Assembly (NCBI RefSeq): GCF_016863335.1 | Contig: NZ_BOOR01000007.1 | Location: 186,001 to 250,000 of the forward strand | Reading direction: 5' to 3' | Source of the DNA: Planotetraspora thailandica | Lineage (GTDB): Bacteria; Actinomycetota; Actinomycetes; Streptosporangiales; Streptosporangiaceae | Length of the DNA: 64,000 nucleotides | Shown here: piece after piece, positions 43,814-52,243 of the stretch | Numbering within the stretch: the first letter of the stretch is position 1 | How the letters are laid out: every line of letters begins with the position of its first letter | Translations under genes and position numbers: made by a program | Notes under the pieces: model-generated | What the model was told of the DNA's origin: nothing | Seen by the model: the letters and a program-made list of their open reading frames with translations, nothing else | The model's database searches: none

Positions 43814-44108
43814 CCGCGTCCTGGTCCGGCCGTTCTTCCAGGTCCCGGTACGGCCGTGGTGGTGCGAGCTCTATGAGTCGCCTTTTTACTACCCGGGCAC
43901 CGTCGTTGAGATCGGCCGGAACGGGCGCGATCGGGTTGAGCTCGACGAATCTCTCTACCCGGTCCCGTGGGGGAGCCGCGTCCAGTTGTTCCACACCTCC
44001 GAGATCCACCCGTACGGCTGTCACTGCCGGGAGTGCGGCACGCCTGGCCGCGACATCTACCGGTTCCGCGCAGACCAGGAACGGCACCGCGAGGGCGGCC
44101 AGGCGTAG
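43800..44108 (+). CDS. hypothetical protein with CxxC motif, 102 aa
   Basis: ATG 43800 overlaps the YifB-like gene by 14 bp, indicating coupling. The protein carries WWCELYESPFYYPGTVVEIG and a C-terminal GCHCRECGTPGRDIYRF with Cys ligands. It may bind metal or nucleic acid. Function unknown. Confidence 0.6.
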   Translation: MEGGNRVLVRPFFQVPVRPWWCELYESPFYYPGTVVEIGRNGRDRVELDESLYPVPWGSRVQLFHTSEIHPYGCHCRECGTPGRDIYRFRADQERHREGGQA

Positions 44109-44205
44109 CAGACAGGAGAGCGGACGGCCTGCGCTCAAGGCCGCCTGACATGGGCTCGCTCAACGCGGATTGCCATCCTGTCTTTTTGGAAGGCGCTATA
44201 TCTCG

Positions 44206-44255
44206 GCGGACGGTCGAACGGTTCCCGTACCCGCATTTAATCGACGGCATTTCGC
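44206..44255 (+). repeat. GCGGACG-N18-CCGCATTTA repeat, copy C
   Basis: GCGGACG at 44206 and CCGCATTTA at 44231 keep the 25-base offset of copies A and B, 4.4 kb away. It stands about 100 bp upstream of the gene at 44346 and may be its promoter. Confidence 0.6.
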
Positions 44256-44345
44256 GAGCGAAGATCGCAACGTCAACGGCGGCTTATTCGGGGTCGAGCT
44301 ATGCCCCTATTTCTTTTCCATTCCCACGACCAAAGGAGAATTCCT

Positions 44346-44909
44346 ATGAACGATCGCGACCTCTATGAGCTGGTAGCCAAGGCAGCCGAGCACCTGGACG
44401 GCTTCGAGCCGCTGATCCGGCCTGGCCATCCGGCGTACCTCGTAGGGACGGGCGGCGCCCGGCTCGTCGTGCACCGGCTCTGGAACCGGGCGGGACGTAT
44501 CAGGGTGCAAGGCGTATACCCAGACGGGATCCGGGGCCTTCTTCCGGACCTGCCTCGCCATGAGATCACGGTGCTGTCCGCCTGGGGAGCCAAGTTCGTG
44601 GCGAAGAAAATCGAGCGTCGGCTCCTTCCCGGTTACCGACGGGATCTTGCGTCTTGCCAGGACCGACTGGTGAGCAGGGAGGCCGAAACCCACGCCCGAA
44701 CAGAGCTTACGAAGACTCTGCTGGCCATGCTGCCAGGGGCCACGCTCACCGAGAAGCAGCGCGAGACCGTCATCCGGTGGCGGCTGGGCGAGGCCTCCGG
44801 CTCGTTCGTGCTCCACGGAGCCGCCCTGGACAACTCGATTGAGATCCGCAGGGCGGACCGCGAACTGACCGAACGCGTGGCCTATGCCATACAGCAGCGC
44901 TCCATATGA
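44346..44909 (+). CDS. hypothetical protein, 187 aa
   Basis: AAAGGAG stands 6-7 bases before ATG 44346. The protein starts with a helix (DLYELVAKAAEHLDGFEPLI), then a small beta domain with VHRLWNRAGRIRVQGVYPDG and helices containing KKIERRLLPGYRRDL. No family is recognised. The upstream repeat copy C suggests its own promoter. Confidence 0.65.
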   Translation: MNDRDLYELVAKAAEHLDGFEPLIRPGHPAYLVGTGGARLVVHRLWNRAGRIRVQGVYPDGIRGLLPDLPRHEITVLSAWGAKFVAKKIERRLLPGYRRDLASCQDRLVSREAETHARTELTKTLLAMLPGATLTEKQRETVIRWRLGEASGSFVLHGAALDNSIEIRRADRELTERVAYAIQQRSI

Positions 44910-44989
44910 GCTCCCGGCCCGCGCATTTACACAACAGGGCACCGGCGGACGGCCGGTGCCTTTTCCATTTCCAGTGAACGGAGAAGGAT

Positions 44990-46006
44990 ATGTCCCGGGA
45001 GTCTCTCGAATGGTTGAACGCCAATACCTTGATCGGGTTTACGGAGAAGCGGGGTACGGCCTGGCACTATCGGGCGAGCATGCAGGGCGAGAAGCCGAAC
45101 CACTACTCCGGCCCGATTCCGGTCGACGACGTCAAGCGGCGTTTGTTCGGCTGGGAGGCGTTGAGTAAACCGATCTACGTCGAGGACCCGCGCGGCGGGC
45201 TCGCGGAGGTTCCCGGCCGGCAGGCGATCCTGCGCAGCGACAATGGCCACGTCATGGGGATCTTCTCCGACAGCTACGAGCCGCACCCGTACGTCGAGTG
45301 GTTGATCAACACTATCTCGCGACTCCTCGACGCCGACCTGTCGATCGGCTCTGCCGGACTCCTCAAGGGCGGCGCGGTCGCCTGGGTATCGGTCGAGGTT
45401 CCCGAGAACGTCGTCACACCCGAAGGCGTCGAGTTCCGGCCGCACCTGTTCGGCGCGACGTCGTTCGACGGATCCTTGGCAACGACGTTCAAGCGAGCGG
45501 TGACCAACATCGTGTGCGACAACACCATGGCCGCCGGCCTCGCGGAGCGCGGGCAGCAGGTCAAGATCAAACACTCGCGACACTCGAAGATTCGGCTCGC
45601 CGAGGCCCGTGAGGCGTTGCACATCGTGTACGCGTTGGCCGACGAGTTCTCAGCGGCCGTCCGCGACCTATGCCGCGTGGAGATCAGCGGGCGGGAGTGG
45701 CAGGCGTTCCTGGACGCCCAGGTACCGATGCCGCGCCAGCGAGGCCGCAGCCGCACCATCGCTGAGAACAAGCGGGACACGCTGGCCAAGCTCTGGAATC
45801 ACGACCTACGGGTGACGCCCTGGCGCGGCACGGCGTGGGGCGTGGTCCAAGCGGTCAACACCTTCACCCACCACGAGCAGAACGTACGCGGTGCCGAACG
45901 CGCAGAACGCAACATGCTCCGCGCTGTCACCGGCGGCATCGACGAACTCGACCAAGGAACCCTGTGCACCCTGTCGAAGGTGCTGGGCCGTCCGCTGACG
46001 CTGTAG
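44990..46006 (+). CDS. DUF932 / phage-plasmid-like protein
   Basis: The 338-aa protein matches the phage/plasmid-like DUF932 layout: LIGFTEKRGTAWHYRASMQG, a DNGHVMGIFSDSYEPHPYVE region, WVSVEVPENVVTPEGVEFRP and FKRAVTNIVCDNTMAAGLAE, then a helical C-terminus. DUF932 proteins occur on plasmids and prophages; the function is unclear. AAGGA stands before ATG 44990. Confidence 0.82.
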   Translation: MSRESLEWLNANTLIGFTEKRGTAWHYRASMQGEKPNHYSGPIPVDDVKRRLFGWEALSKPIYVEDPRGGLAEVPGRQAILRSDNGHVMGIFSDSYEPHPYVEWLINTISRLLDADLSIGSAGLLKGGAVAWVSVEVPENVVTPEGVEFRPHLFGATSFDGSLATTFKRAVTNIVCDNTMAAGLAERGQQVKIKHSRHSKIRLAEAREALHIVYALADEFSAAVRDLCRVEISGREWQAFLDAQVPMPRQRGRSRTIAENKRDTLAKLWNHDLRVTPWRGTAWGVVQAVNTFTHHEQNVRGAERAERNMLRAVTGGIDELDQGTLCTLSKVLGRPLTL

Positions 46007-46158
46007 CGGCACGACCTTGGGCGCCGGAAACATAGTGCGGTCCTAGCATCACCGGGACAGCTAGTCTCTGATCACATAGCGTTCAGGCTTGAGCGGCAGG
46101 CCGGTGAGCGCGCTGGTTTCCGACGGCGCGAATTGAACGCGAGCGAGGGAGAGGCCGG

Positions 46159-46641
46159 ATGAACGAGGAGACGGCCCACCTGCTCTTCGACGTGATCGAG
46201 CGGCTTGAGTCAAGCATTCTTGCCCGGGACTGCCCCGCGATCGTCGCGCTGGAAGGGGATCGCCGCCTCATCCTCAGTGACTACGACTACCTACGTGATC
46301 GAGAGACCGCAGTCGCGTTCGAACACCGAGCCGCCATGAAGGCCCTGGAGATCAACACGAGACGGTGGGTCCTGGCGGTGCCACAAGTCTGGATCTTCGA
46401 GCCACCGAGCACCGTAGCCACCCGAGCGGTCTCGAACCATCCCTTGCGCGAAGGTGAGCAAGAGGCCATCACGTGGATGAGCTTCGACCGTGACGATGGC
46501 GTGGACTACGGCCGCGTCGCCTACACACGCCGCCCCAACGGAGAACCCGTCTTCGAGGAGCCGGAGATTTTTGAGGTCGGCGTGCAGCCGAGAGAAATCA
46601 TGCCGGGGTTCACGCTTCTACAGGAACTCCTCGAACAGTAG
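46159..46641 (+). CDS. hypothetical protein, 160 aa
   Basis: Start ATG 46159 follows GAGGGAGAGG. The protein has an N-terminal helix (ETAHLLFDVIERLESSILAR) and a mixed C-terminal part (FDRDDGVDYGRVAYTRRPNG, EIMPGFTLLQELLEQ). No family is recognised. It ends directly before a strong hairpin. Confidence 0.65.
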   Translation: MNEETAHLLFDVIERLESSILARDCPAIVALEGDRRLILSDYDYLRDRETAVAFEHRAAMKALEINTRRWVLAVPQVWIFEPPSTVATRAVSNHPLREGEQEAITWMSFDRDDGVDYGRVAYTRRPNGEPVFEEPEIFEVGVQPREIMPGFTLLQELLEQ

Positions 46642-46642
46642 C

Positions 46643-46674
46643 GGGGCCGGCCCCCTCGAAAGGGGAACGGCCCC
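46643..46674 (+). terminator. GC-rich hairpin, probable terminator
   Basis: GGGGCCG (46643-46649) pairs with CGGCCCC (46668-46674), and an inner CCCC/GGGG stem (46651-46654 with 46662-46665) closes it around TCGAAA. There is no T tract. It lies 2 bases after the stop of the 160-aa gene. Confidence 0.65.
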
Positions 46675-47081
46675 TGACCGGTTCAACTCTTTGAGAAAAG
46701 ACGAGATGAGATCGGTCGTAACCAGCCTACGGCTGCAGCGTTGGCCCTGGGCAACGTTCGGTGCTTATGCCACGAGCATATTTACGAAGCACAGAGCTAC
46801 CGGAAATCGTTGCGCCCTTCGTGACGCTCCGGGGACTCACCATCCGCTGAGCTTGGCATCACAGGCCGCCAATCTCCCTCGATGGCCCGTCCCGGTCGGA
46901 AACATAGTCGAGTCCCGGCCTCAGGAGGGGGGAGCCCGGACAAGCGAGACGACACTTGCCCCGCTTCCCACGCGAGGGAGTGGGGCAGGTGTCGTCGATG
47001 AGATGCTCGTCTGCCCCAAGCGTTGCTACCGGAGCCACACACCCATGAGACTGGGTGATGGAAACTCGGGATGGGGATGAG
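46675..47081 (+). other. 407-bp leader region
   Basis: No coding frame is supported here. It contains a 15-bp hairpin (46948-46996) and a possible AT-rich promoter near 46770 (GAGCATATTTACG). The region may be the 5' leader of the membrane-protein gene at 47082. Confidence 0.4.
46948..46996. repeat. 15-bp inverted repeat with 19-base loop
   Basis: GACGACACTTGCCCC (46948-46962) pairs with GGGGCAGGTGTCGTC (46982-46996) with one G-T pair. The loop has its own TCCC/GGGA pairing. It stands about 85 bp before the membrane gene. It may be a terminator or attenuator. Confidence 0.7.
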
Positions 47082-47516
47082 ATGACCTCAAAACCTAGAT
47101 CATTACCTGCGAAATCGATGGCTTTGCGTGCCATTGCGTGGGCGGTGGTATGCATGCTGTTCGGGTTGCTCTGGTTGATGCTGTCCCCTGTCGGGAACAA
47201 GGTGTTGTTACTTATCCTGTTCGTTCTGCTCGCTGGAGCGTGTGTGGTGTTCGGGTGGAAATGGGGGCTATCTGACGCAAAAGCTCTTTCGCCGAATGCG
47301 AAGGCTCCGTCATTGCTTAGAAAGCGTGGAATCGCCAGCGGTCGTGTGGTACTCGTGCTCATATCCTTAGGGGCGATCGGCGGAGCCCTGTTCGCGAATG
47401 CCTCATCGGGAAAGGTATCCGACGTAATAGCGTTCTGCTTGGCTTTGTTCTTCGTCTCGCCGTTCTTCTCGTTGTTTAGCGGCTACTACTTGGCTCGAGC
47501 GCGCGCGGAAGGGTGA
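47082..47516 (+). CDS. small multi-pass membrane protein, 144 aa
   Basis: GGGGA precedes ATG 47082. Hydrophobic segments lie at about 15-35, 40-58, 88-105 and 115-135 (ALRAIAWAVVCMLFGLLWLM; LLLILFVLLAGACVVFGWKW). Codon use is less GC-rich than in neighbours. It is convergent with the transfer operon and may be an exclusion or immunity protein, which is speculation. No family is recognised. Confidence 0.65.
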   Translation: MTSKPRSLPAKSMALRAIAWAVVCMLFGLLWLMLSPVGNKVLLLILFVLLAGACVVFGWKWGLSDAKALSPNAKAPSLLRKRGIASGRVVLVLISLGAIGGALFANASSGKVSDVIAFCLALFFVSPFFSLFSGYYLARARAEG

Positions 47517-47549
47517 CGAGGCGATCGTCCTATATGGGTGCCGGGAGCA

Positions 47550-47571
47550 CGTGCGCAAGCTTCTGCGCACG
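47550..47571. terminator. bidirectional hairpin between convergent genes
   Basis: CGTGCGCA (47550-47557) and TGCGCACG (47564-47571) are perfect arms around AGCTTC. It lies between the membrane-protein gene and the 3' end of the transfer operon, so it probably ends transcription in one or both directions. No T run. Confidence 0.45.
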
Positions 47572-47799
47572 CGGTAATGATCCATCTGCTGACGGCTGTT
47601 CTGTGCCAAGGAGTGGGCTCAAATCGCCTGGTCTGAAGGTTGGGGTTGCAGGCTCGGCTCGGTGTAGATCTCGATCGGCGCTGCGAGGGTCTGGTGGCGA
47701 TGATGTCAAGTTCCACCGAGACAGGGCATGATGTGCAGCTGGCCGAGCGTATGCCCATGGGCTGCGCACGACCGGCCCCGGCATCATGACAGGTTGCCG

Positions 47800-49059
47800 T
47801 TACTTCGCCAGGGAAGCTGCTGAGGGCCGGGTGAACCCGGTCACCGGTCGGCCGCTCCGGTATGACGCGATCGTGATCGGTCCGCATCGAGTGCATCGAG
47901 CCTCGACCATCTTGCCGTCTCCCACGACGATCCCGACGTGGCCTGGTCGCTGCGGGGAACTGCCTGGTCCGCTGTTGAAGAACACGAGGTCACCAGGCTG
48001 TTCCTGGCCGGTCGGGACGCGGGTGCCGAACGGCCACTGCTCAAAAGTGGTTCGGGGAATCCGCACGCCTGCGGCGGCATATGCCTTCATTGCCAGGCCG
48101 GAGCAGTCGAAGGCGTCCGGGCCTTCGGCTCCCCAGTGATACGGCTTGCCCATCTGAGCCAATGCGAACTCGACCACTCTGGCTGCGATCGCGTGTCGCC
48201 CGGAGGCGTTGTCGACCGGCACCCCCGGCCCAAATGGGGCTCCGTCAAAGGGAATGCCGATCTCGGCTTCCAGCTCCCTGCAAAACTGGTCGGCGATGGT
48301 GGTCAGGATTTCATCAGCGTGCCGTCCAAGCTCGTCTGTGCCGAGTTGTTGCCCTGGGTTCCGACGGGCCAGATCTGCTGCGACGATGACCACGACCTCG
48401 TCACGCGGAATGCCAAGCCCCGCGGCGGCTTCAATGCTGGCCCGCATGTCATCGGCATTGGACGTGTCCGCAGCTTGCCTGGATGGTTTGCCCCTCCACA
48501 ACAGAGTGACCAGCGCTTTGGCGATCGGCTCGTGTTTGGCGTAGGCGTCGCGTAGGTCCTCACGTGGGCGCTGCACAAGTGCTGCGGCTTTGGTGAGGGG
48601 CATGCGCTCCCAGCCAGGGATCTCGATCAGGCGCGCGTAGAAGGAGCGCGCAGCGTGGTCGGGGTCGGTGACTTGCTGCTTCGTCCCCCAGCCTTGTGAT
48701 GGCTGCTGCTGGAATACGCCGTACGATCCGTTGCCAGTCTTCGGATTGGTGAGGCTGCTTTCCTGGATCGCGGTCCCGATAGCGATCTCGGCGGCTCGTG
48801 TGGGCAGCCCTAGGCTGACCGCGACCTTCACGATTTTGCGGGCGTTCGCGATCTGCTCGGATGAGAGCCTGACGCGGGCGGACGGTGCATGTCGTGCGGC
48901 GTCGGATGAGGCGTAGGCGCAGACCGCGGACCTGAGCTTGGCGGTATTGGCGACGGTGACGGCGTACTTCGCTCCGCTGCCCAGTCCGGCGATGATGACG
49001 ATGCCGCACACCAGGCCGCTGCCCGTTGCGATGAGAGTGCCCACGCCGAATGTGGTCAA
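47800..49059 (-). CDS. lysozyme-like + NlpC/P60 cell-wall hydrolase of conjugation system
   Basis: The 419-aa protein has a membrane anchor (residues about 5-35). A lytic-transglycosylase/lysozyme-like domain follows (AAEIAIGTAIQESSLTNPKT with catalytic Glu, GNGSYGVFQQQPSQGWGT), then a helical linker and a C-terminal NlpC/P60 domain (FDCSGLAMKAYAAAG with catalytic Cys near 316, GHVGIVVGDGKMVEA with His). It should open peptidoglycan for the transfer channel, the VirB1-like role. ATG 49059 overlaps the stop of the gene upstream. Confidence 0.88.
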   Translation of the reverse strand: MTTFGVGTLIATGSGLVCGIVIIAGLGSGAKYAVTVANTAKLRSAVCAYASSDAARHAPSARVRLSSEQIANARKIVKVAVSLGLPTRAAEIAIGTAIQESSLTNPKTGNGSYGVFQQQPSQGWGTKQQVTDPDHAARSFYARLIEIPGWERMPLTKAAALVQRPREDLRDAYAKHEPIAKALVTLLWRGKPSRQAADTSNADDMRASIEAAAGLGIPRDEVVVIVAADLARRNPGQQLGTDELGRHADEILTTIADQFCRELEAEIGIPFDGAPFGPGVPVDNASGRHAIAARVVEFALAQMGKPYHWGAEGPDAFDCSGLAMKAYAAAGVRIPRTTFEQWPFGTRVPTGQEQPGDLVFFNSGPGSSPQRPGHVGIVVGDGKMVEARCTRCGPITIASYRSGRPVTGFTRPSAASLAK

Positions 49060-49886
49060 GGGCTCCCCGCTTGCGCGAAGTGGTGCGCAAGTTCGGCGAG
49101 GCGGAGCCGACCTTCAGTGCGGTTGCCCGGCAGCCATAGCGGCCCGTGCGGTTCGTCGCCTTCGACTGCGGTGGCAACTGGTACAGACGCCAGGGCGCTT
49201 CGGGCGCGTAGCCGGTCATGCAGATTGGCCTCACGCCTCACGCCGCTGGTGAGAAACAGGACCGGTGTATCGATCCCAGTAGTAGTAGCGAGCGCGGCGT
49301 ATCCGCCGAGCTTGGCCGCGACACGGTCGAGCGATTCGGTGCCGGTGTCGTATTCGAGGAAGAAATCCAGCGTGAGGCCGTTCTCCGCCCATCGGCAGTA
49401 GGCGTCGGGGCGTGCGTGTTTGCCCCACATGGCCTTGCACCGTGCCTCTGTCCACCAGGTGCGCAGCCGGCATCCGTCCGTACGGCGGGCCTGGGCGGAC
49501 AGTGCGGCGAACACGCTGTTGACACCGGTGGTGTGCGCCAGACGCTGGCTGTACGCGATGGTCAGGGCTTGCCCGCGCCGGTATCCGAATTCGGACACGG
49601 TGAGGCCGTCTTCCAACGCCAGGACGGCGGCGCCGGCCTCCCCCAGCACGTAGTGCCAGGGGGCGGAGCCGAGAGGGGGCCGGGGACGGAAGCGGTCCAG
49701 TGCACCGAGACGGTTCAGCTTCACCAGGCGGTGGCGGCCGGTGTGCTGGTTATCGAATGCCGCTTGCAGGAGTTGGTGGGTGGTGAGGACCTCGTGGTTC
49801 CAGACCAGGCGGAGTAGGCGCCGGTCGTGGTTGGTGAGCCGGCTGACGAGTGAGTCGAGGACCTGAGGTGTGTAGTGCTGGTTCAT
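49056..49886 (-). CDS. replication-relaxation family protein
   Basis: The 276-aa protein resembles Replic_Relax (PF13814): an N-terminal winged-helix part (TNHDRRLLRLVWNHEVLTTH, LVKLNRLGALDRFRPRPPLG), YVLGEAGAAVL, then RLAHTTGVNSVFAAL and PDAYCRWAENGLTLDFFLEY. These proteins accompany conjugation genes in actinobacteria and may act with DNA processing at the transfer origin. It is the only relaxase-like candidate in the window. ATG 49886 overlaps the VirD4 stop (ATGA). Confidence 0.8.
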   Translation of the reverse strand: MNQHYTPQVLDSLVSRLTNHDRRLLRLVWNHEVLTTHQLLQAAFDNQHTGRHRLVKLNRLGALDRFRPRPPLGSAPWHYVLGEAGAAVLALEDGLTVSEFGYRRGQALTIAYSQRLAHTTGVNSVFAALSAQARRTDGCRLRTWWTEARCKAMWGKHARPDAYCRWAENGLTLDFFLEYDTGTESLDRVAAKLGGYAALATTTGIDTPVLFLTSGVRREANLHDRLRARSALASVPVATAVEGDEPHGPLWLPGNRTEGRLRLAELAHHFAQAGSP

Positions 49887-52243
49887 GAATCTCCTTTGGG
49901 TTGGTTTCGTGGGTCATCGGTCGGACGAGAGTTCGCTGCGGGGTGCCGTCCGTGGTTCTGAGAGGCGGCGGCCCGGATGCGCTGGGCGAGCTGGTGGTCT
50001 GGTTCGGGCAGTGGCCGGGTGCGCAGGGTGAAGGGTGGGACTTCTGCGGAGCGCACGACGAGACGCGCGGCGCCTTGGAAGGCGTCGAGGTGGGCCAGGT
50101 CGTGTGCGGTCAGGTGCGGGCTGAAGTGATGTTCGACCTCGCGGGCGTCTTCGGGGGAGAGCGAGAAGTAGATCTTGTTGCGGGCGTCGGAGCTGATGGC
50201 CTGGCGCAGGTCGCGGGGGAGTTGGGCCAGGTGTTGGTGGGCGAGCACCATCGACAGCCGGTAGGCGCGGGCTTCGGCGAGCATCTCGCTGAGCGTGTGC
50301 GGCAGGTTGAGGAAGTTCTGCGTCTCGTCGACGTACAGGGCGGCGGGTGAGCGGGCGTGCCCGAGCCTGGCCCGCCGGGCGGCTGCCTGCCAGACCTGGG
50401 CGAGGAGCAGCGAACCGAGGAGCCGGGCGCTGTCGTCACCGAGGACACCCTTGGGGAGACGCGCGAGCAGGATTCCCCCGTCCAGTACGGCACCCAGGTC
50501 AAAGGTCGACGTGGCTGAGCCGATGACGCTGCGCACGAACGGCCGGAGCAGAAAGGCCCGCAGCTTGTTCATGATCGGGGCGGTCACATGCGCCTGGGCT
50601 TGCTCGGAAAGGCTGTCGTACCACTGCCAGAAGCCCAGCAGGAATCCGTCATCCAGCGTTTCAATGAGTTCGGCACGGTAGGCCGCGTTGGTGAGCAGTA
50701 GCGGGATGTCGGCGAGGGTGCCGCCGTGTCGCGCGAGCGTGAGGGCGCATCCGCGCATGATGTCGTCGGTACGTGGTCCCCAGGAGTCGGCGTAGATCTT
50801 GTGGAAGATGCCGACGAGGTTGTCGACGCCGGTCTCGTTGGCGCCGCCGAGCACGTTCAGCGCTGGCCCGGGGTGGCGGTCGTCGGGGTCGATGAGTACC
50901 ACCTTGTTCGCGGCTTCCTCGGGGATGAGTCCGAGCAGGTCGGTGATCAGGTCGCCTTTGGCGTCGATGACGGCCACGCCGCGGCCGGCCTGGATGTCGG
51001 AGAGGATCATCTGGGCCAGCAGGGTGCTTTTTCCGGTGCCGTTGGGGCCGAGAACGTGCACGTGGTGGCAGGAGTCGGCCACTCGTAGCGCGACCGGCCG
51101 CTGATATCCGGCGTCGGAGAAACCGAGCACCTTGCCCGCCGAGGCGATGTGCGGCGCGGGCGGGACCGACCTGGCCCCGGCGCGCCGAAGCCCGGGAACG
51201 GCGACATCCAAGGGGAGGTGCGCGAGAGCGGCGAGTTCAGGAACTGAGAGTAGGAATCCGCGCCCGAGCATCCGCGACGCCAACCGTGCGGCGGGTCGGG
51301 GCAGCCGACGCCGTTCCAGCCGGTTGTGCCCAGAGAACACGGCGAACGACGAGGCCATCGCGTGCGCTCGGCCTCTGATGGCGTTGCGCCGGGCGTCCGG
51401 TATGCCGCCGTCATCGGCTTGCACGGCATAGCGCACGGCGACCTCGTACCGGGACCGCTGGGATTTGTCGCGGATCGCCCGGGCCTCGGCCGACTCCTCC
51501 AGCCGCGCGACACGGTTCGACGGGCCGAGATGGCCTGGATGGAGCCGTGAATGCATCGGGCCGGGAGTGACGAAGTCGAGACCCCCTCTGACCAGCCCTG
51601 CAGGACCGCCGCTGATCACCTGGGCCAGGCGGCGGCCGGTGGCAGGGCGAGCGAGGATCTGAACCGCCGCGTGCTGCCAGGCTGGCATGCCCACTCCGGC
51701 ACCGAGCAGTGCGCGGAGCGGGTCGTGGGCATGGTTGTGCCGGATCGGTAGCGACTCGCTTCGCGCGATCACGAGCCGTCCGCCGGTGTCCCGCCCGGTC
51801 AGCGGAACCGGCGGAGCCGCCTCGACGACCGCAGTACGCGCGGACGGCCAGGCCGACTCGATGGCGTGCTCCACGAGGTGCTGAGGGATCGTTCCGGGGA
51901 CCCACAGCCGGATCCGGACCCCGCCGACGCCGAAGACGTATTCGAAGGCCAGATGTGGCTGGCCGAGCAGGGCGCGTTTCCAGGCCGGCCGCAGCAGCCC
52001 CATCAGGTTCGACCACAGCGCTTCCGCTCCCGGCATATCCGCGATAGGGGGAGCGAGGATCTCCACGCACCGCGCCCCTTTGGCCAGAGCCCGGTGGCGG
52101 AGCCGTACAACCAGGGAGCCAAGGACCTCGACCACGAACAAGGCGGCCGAGAGCATGAAGGTCAGCTGCCAGGCGTGCGCGGTCAGCCAGGCCAGCAGCA
52201 GATCCAGCAGCGCATCCGGGTCGGAGAGAAGGTCGTGCAGCAT
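49883..52243 (-). CDS. VirD4/TraG-like type IV coupling ATPase
   Basis: The 786-aa protein has two N-terminal membrane helices (about 12-45), then a long linker region, Walker A GPNGTGKSTLLA near 400 and Walker B LYVDETQNFL near 635. SDIQAGRGVAVIDAKGDL follows Walker A, as in TraG/TrwB-type coupling proteins. These pump DNA through the conjugation channel. It overlaps virB4 by 1 bp of ATGA and the replication-relaxation gene. Confidence 0.9.
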   Translation of the reverse strand: MLHDLLSDPDALLDLLLAWLTAHAWQLTFMLSAALFVVEVLGSLVVRLRHRALAKGARCVEILAPPIADMPGAEALWSNLMGLLRPAWKRALLGQPHLAFEYVFGVGGVRIRLWVPGTIPQHLVEHAIESAWPSARTAVVEAAPPVPLTGRDTGGRLVIARSESLPIRHNHAHDPLRALLGAGVGMPAWQHAAVQILARPATGRRLAQVISGGPAGLVRGGLDFVTPGPMHSRLHPGHLGPSNRVARLEESAEARAIRDKSQRSRYEVAVRYAVQADDGGIPDARRNAIRGRAHAMASSFAVFSGHNRLERRRLPRPAARLASRMLGRGFLLSVPELAALAHLPLDVAVPGLRRAGARSVPPAPHIASAGKVLGFSDAGYQRPVALRVADSCHHVHVLGPNGTGKSTLLAQMILSDIQAGRGVAVIDAKGDLITDLLGLIPEEAANKVVLIDPDDRHPGPALNVLGGANETGVDNLVGIFHKIYADSWGPRTDDIMRGCALTLARHGGTLADIPLLLTNAAYRAELIETLDDGFLLGFWQWYDSLSEQAQAHVTAPIMNKLRAFLLRPFVRSVIGSATSTFDLGAVLDGGILLARLPKGVLGDDSARLLGSLLLAQVWQAAARRARLGHARSPAALYVDETQNFLNLPHTLSEMLAEARAYRLSMVLAHQHLAQLPRDLRQAISSDARNKIYFSLSPEDAREVEHHFSPHLTAHDLAHLDAFQGAARLVVRSAEVPPFTLRTRPLPEPDHQLAQRIRAAASQNHGRHPAANSRPTDDPRNQPKGDS

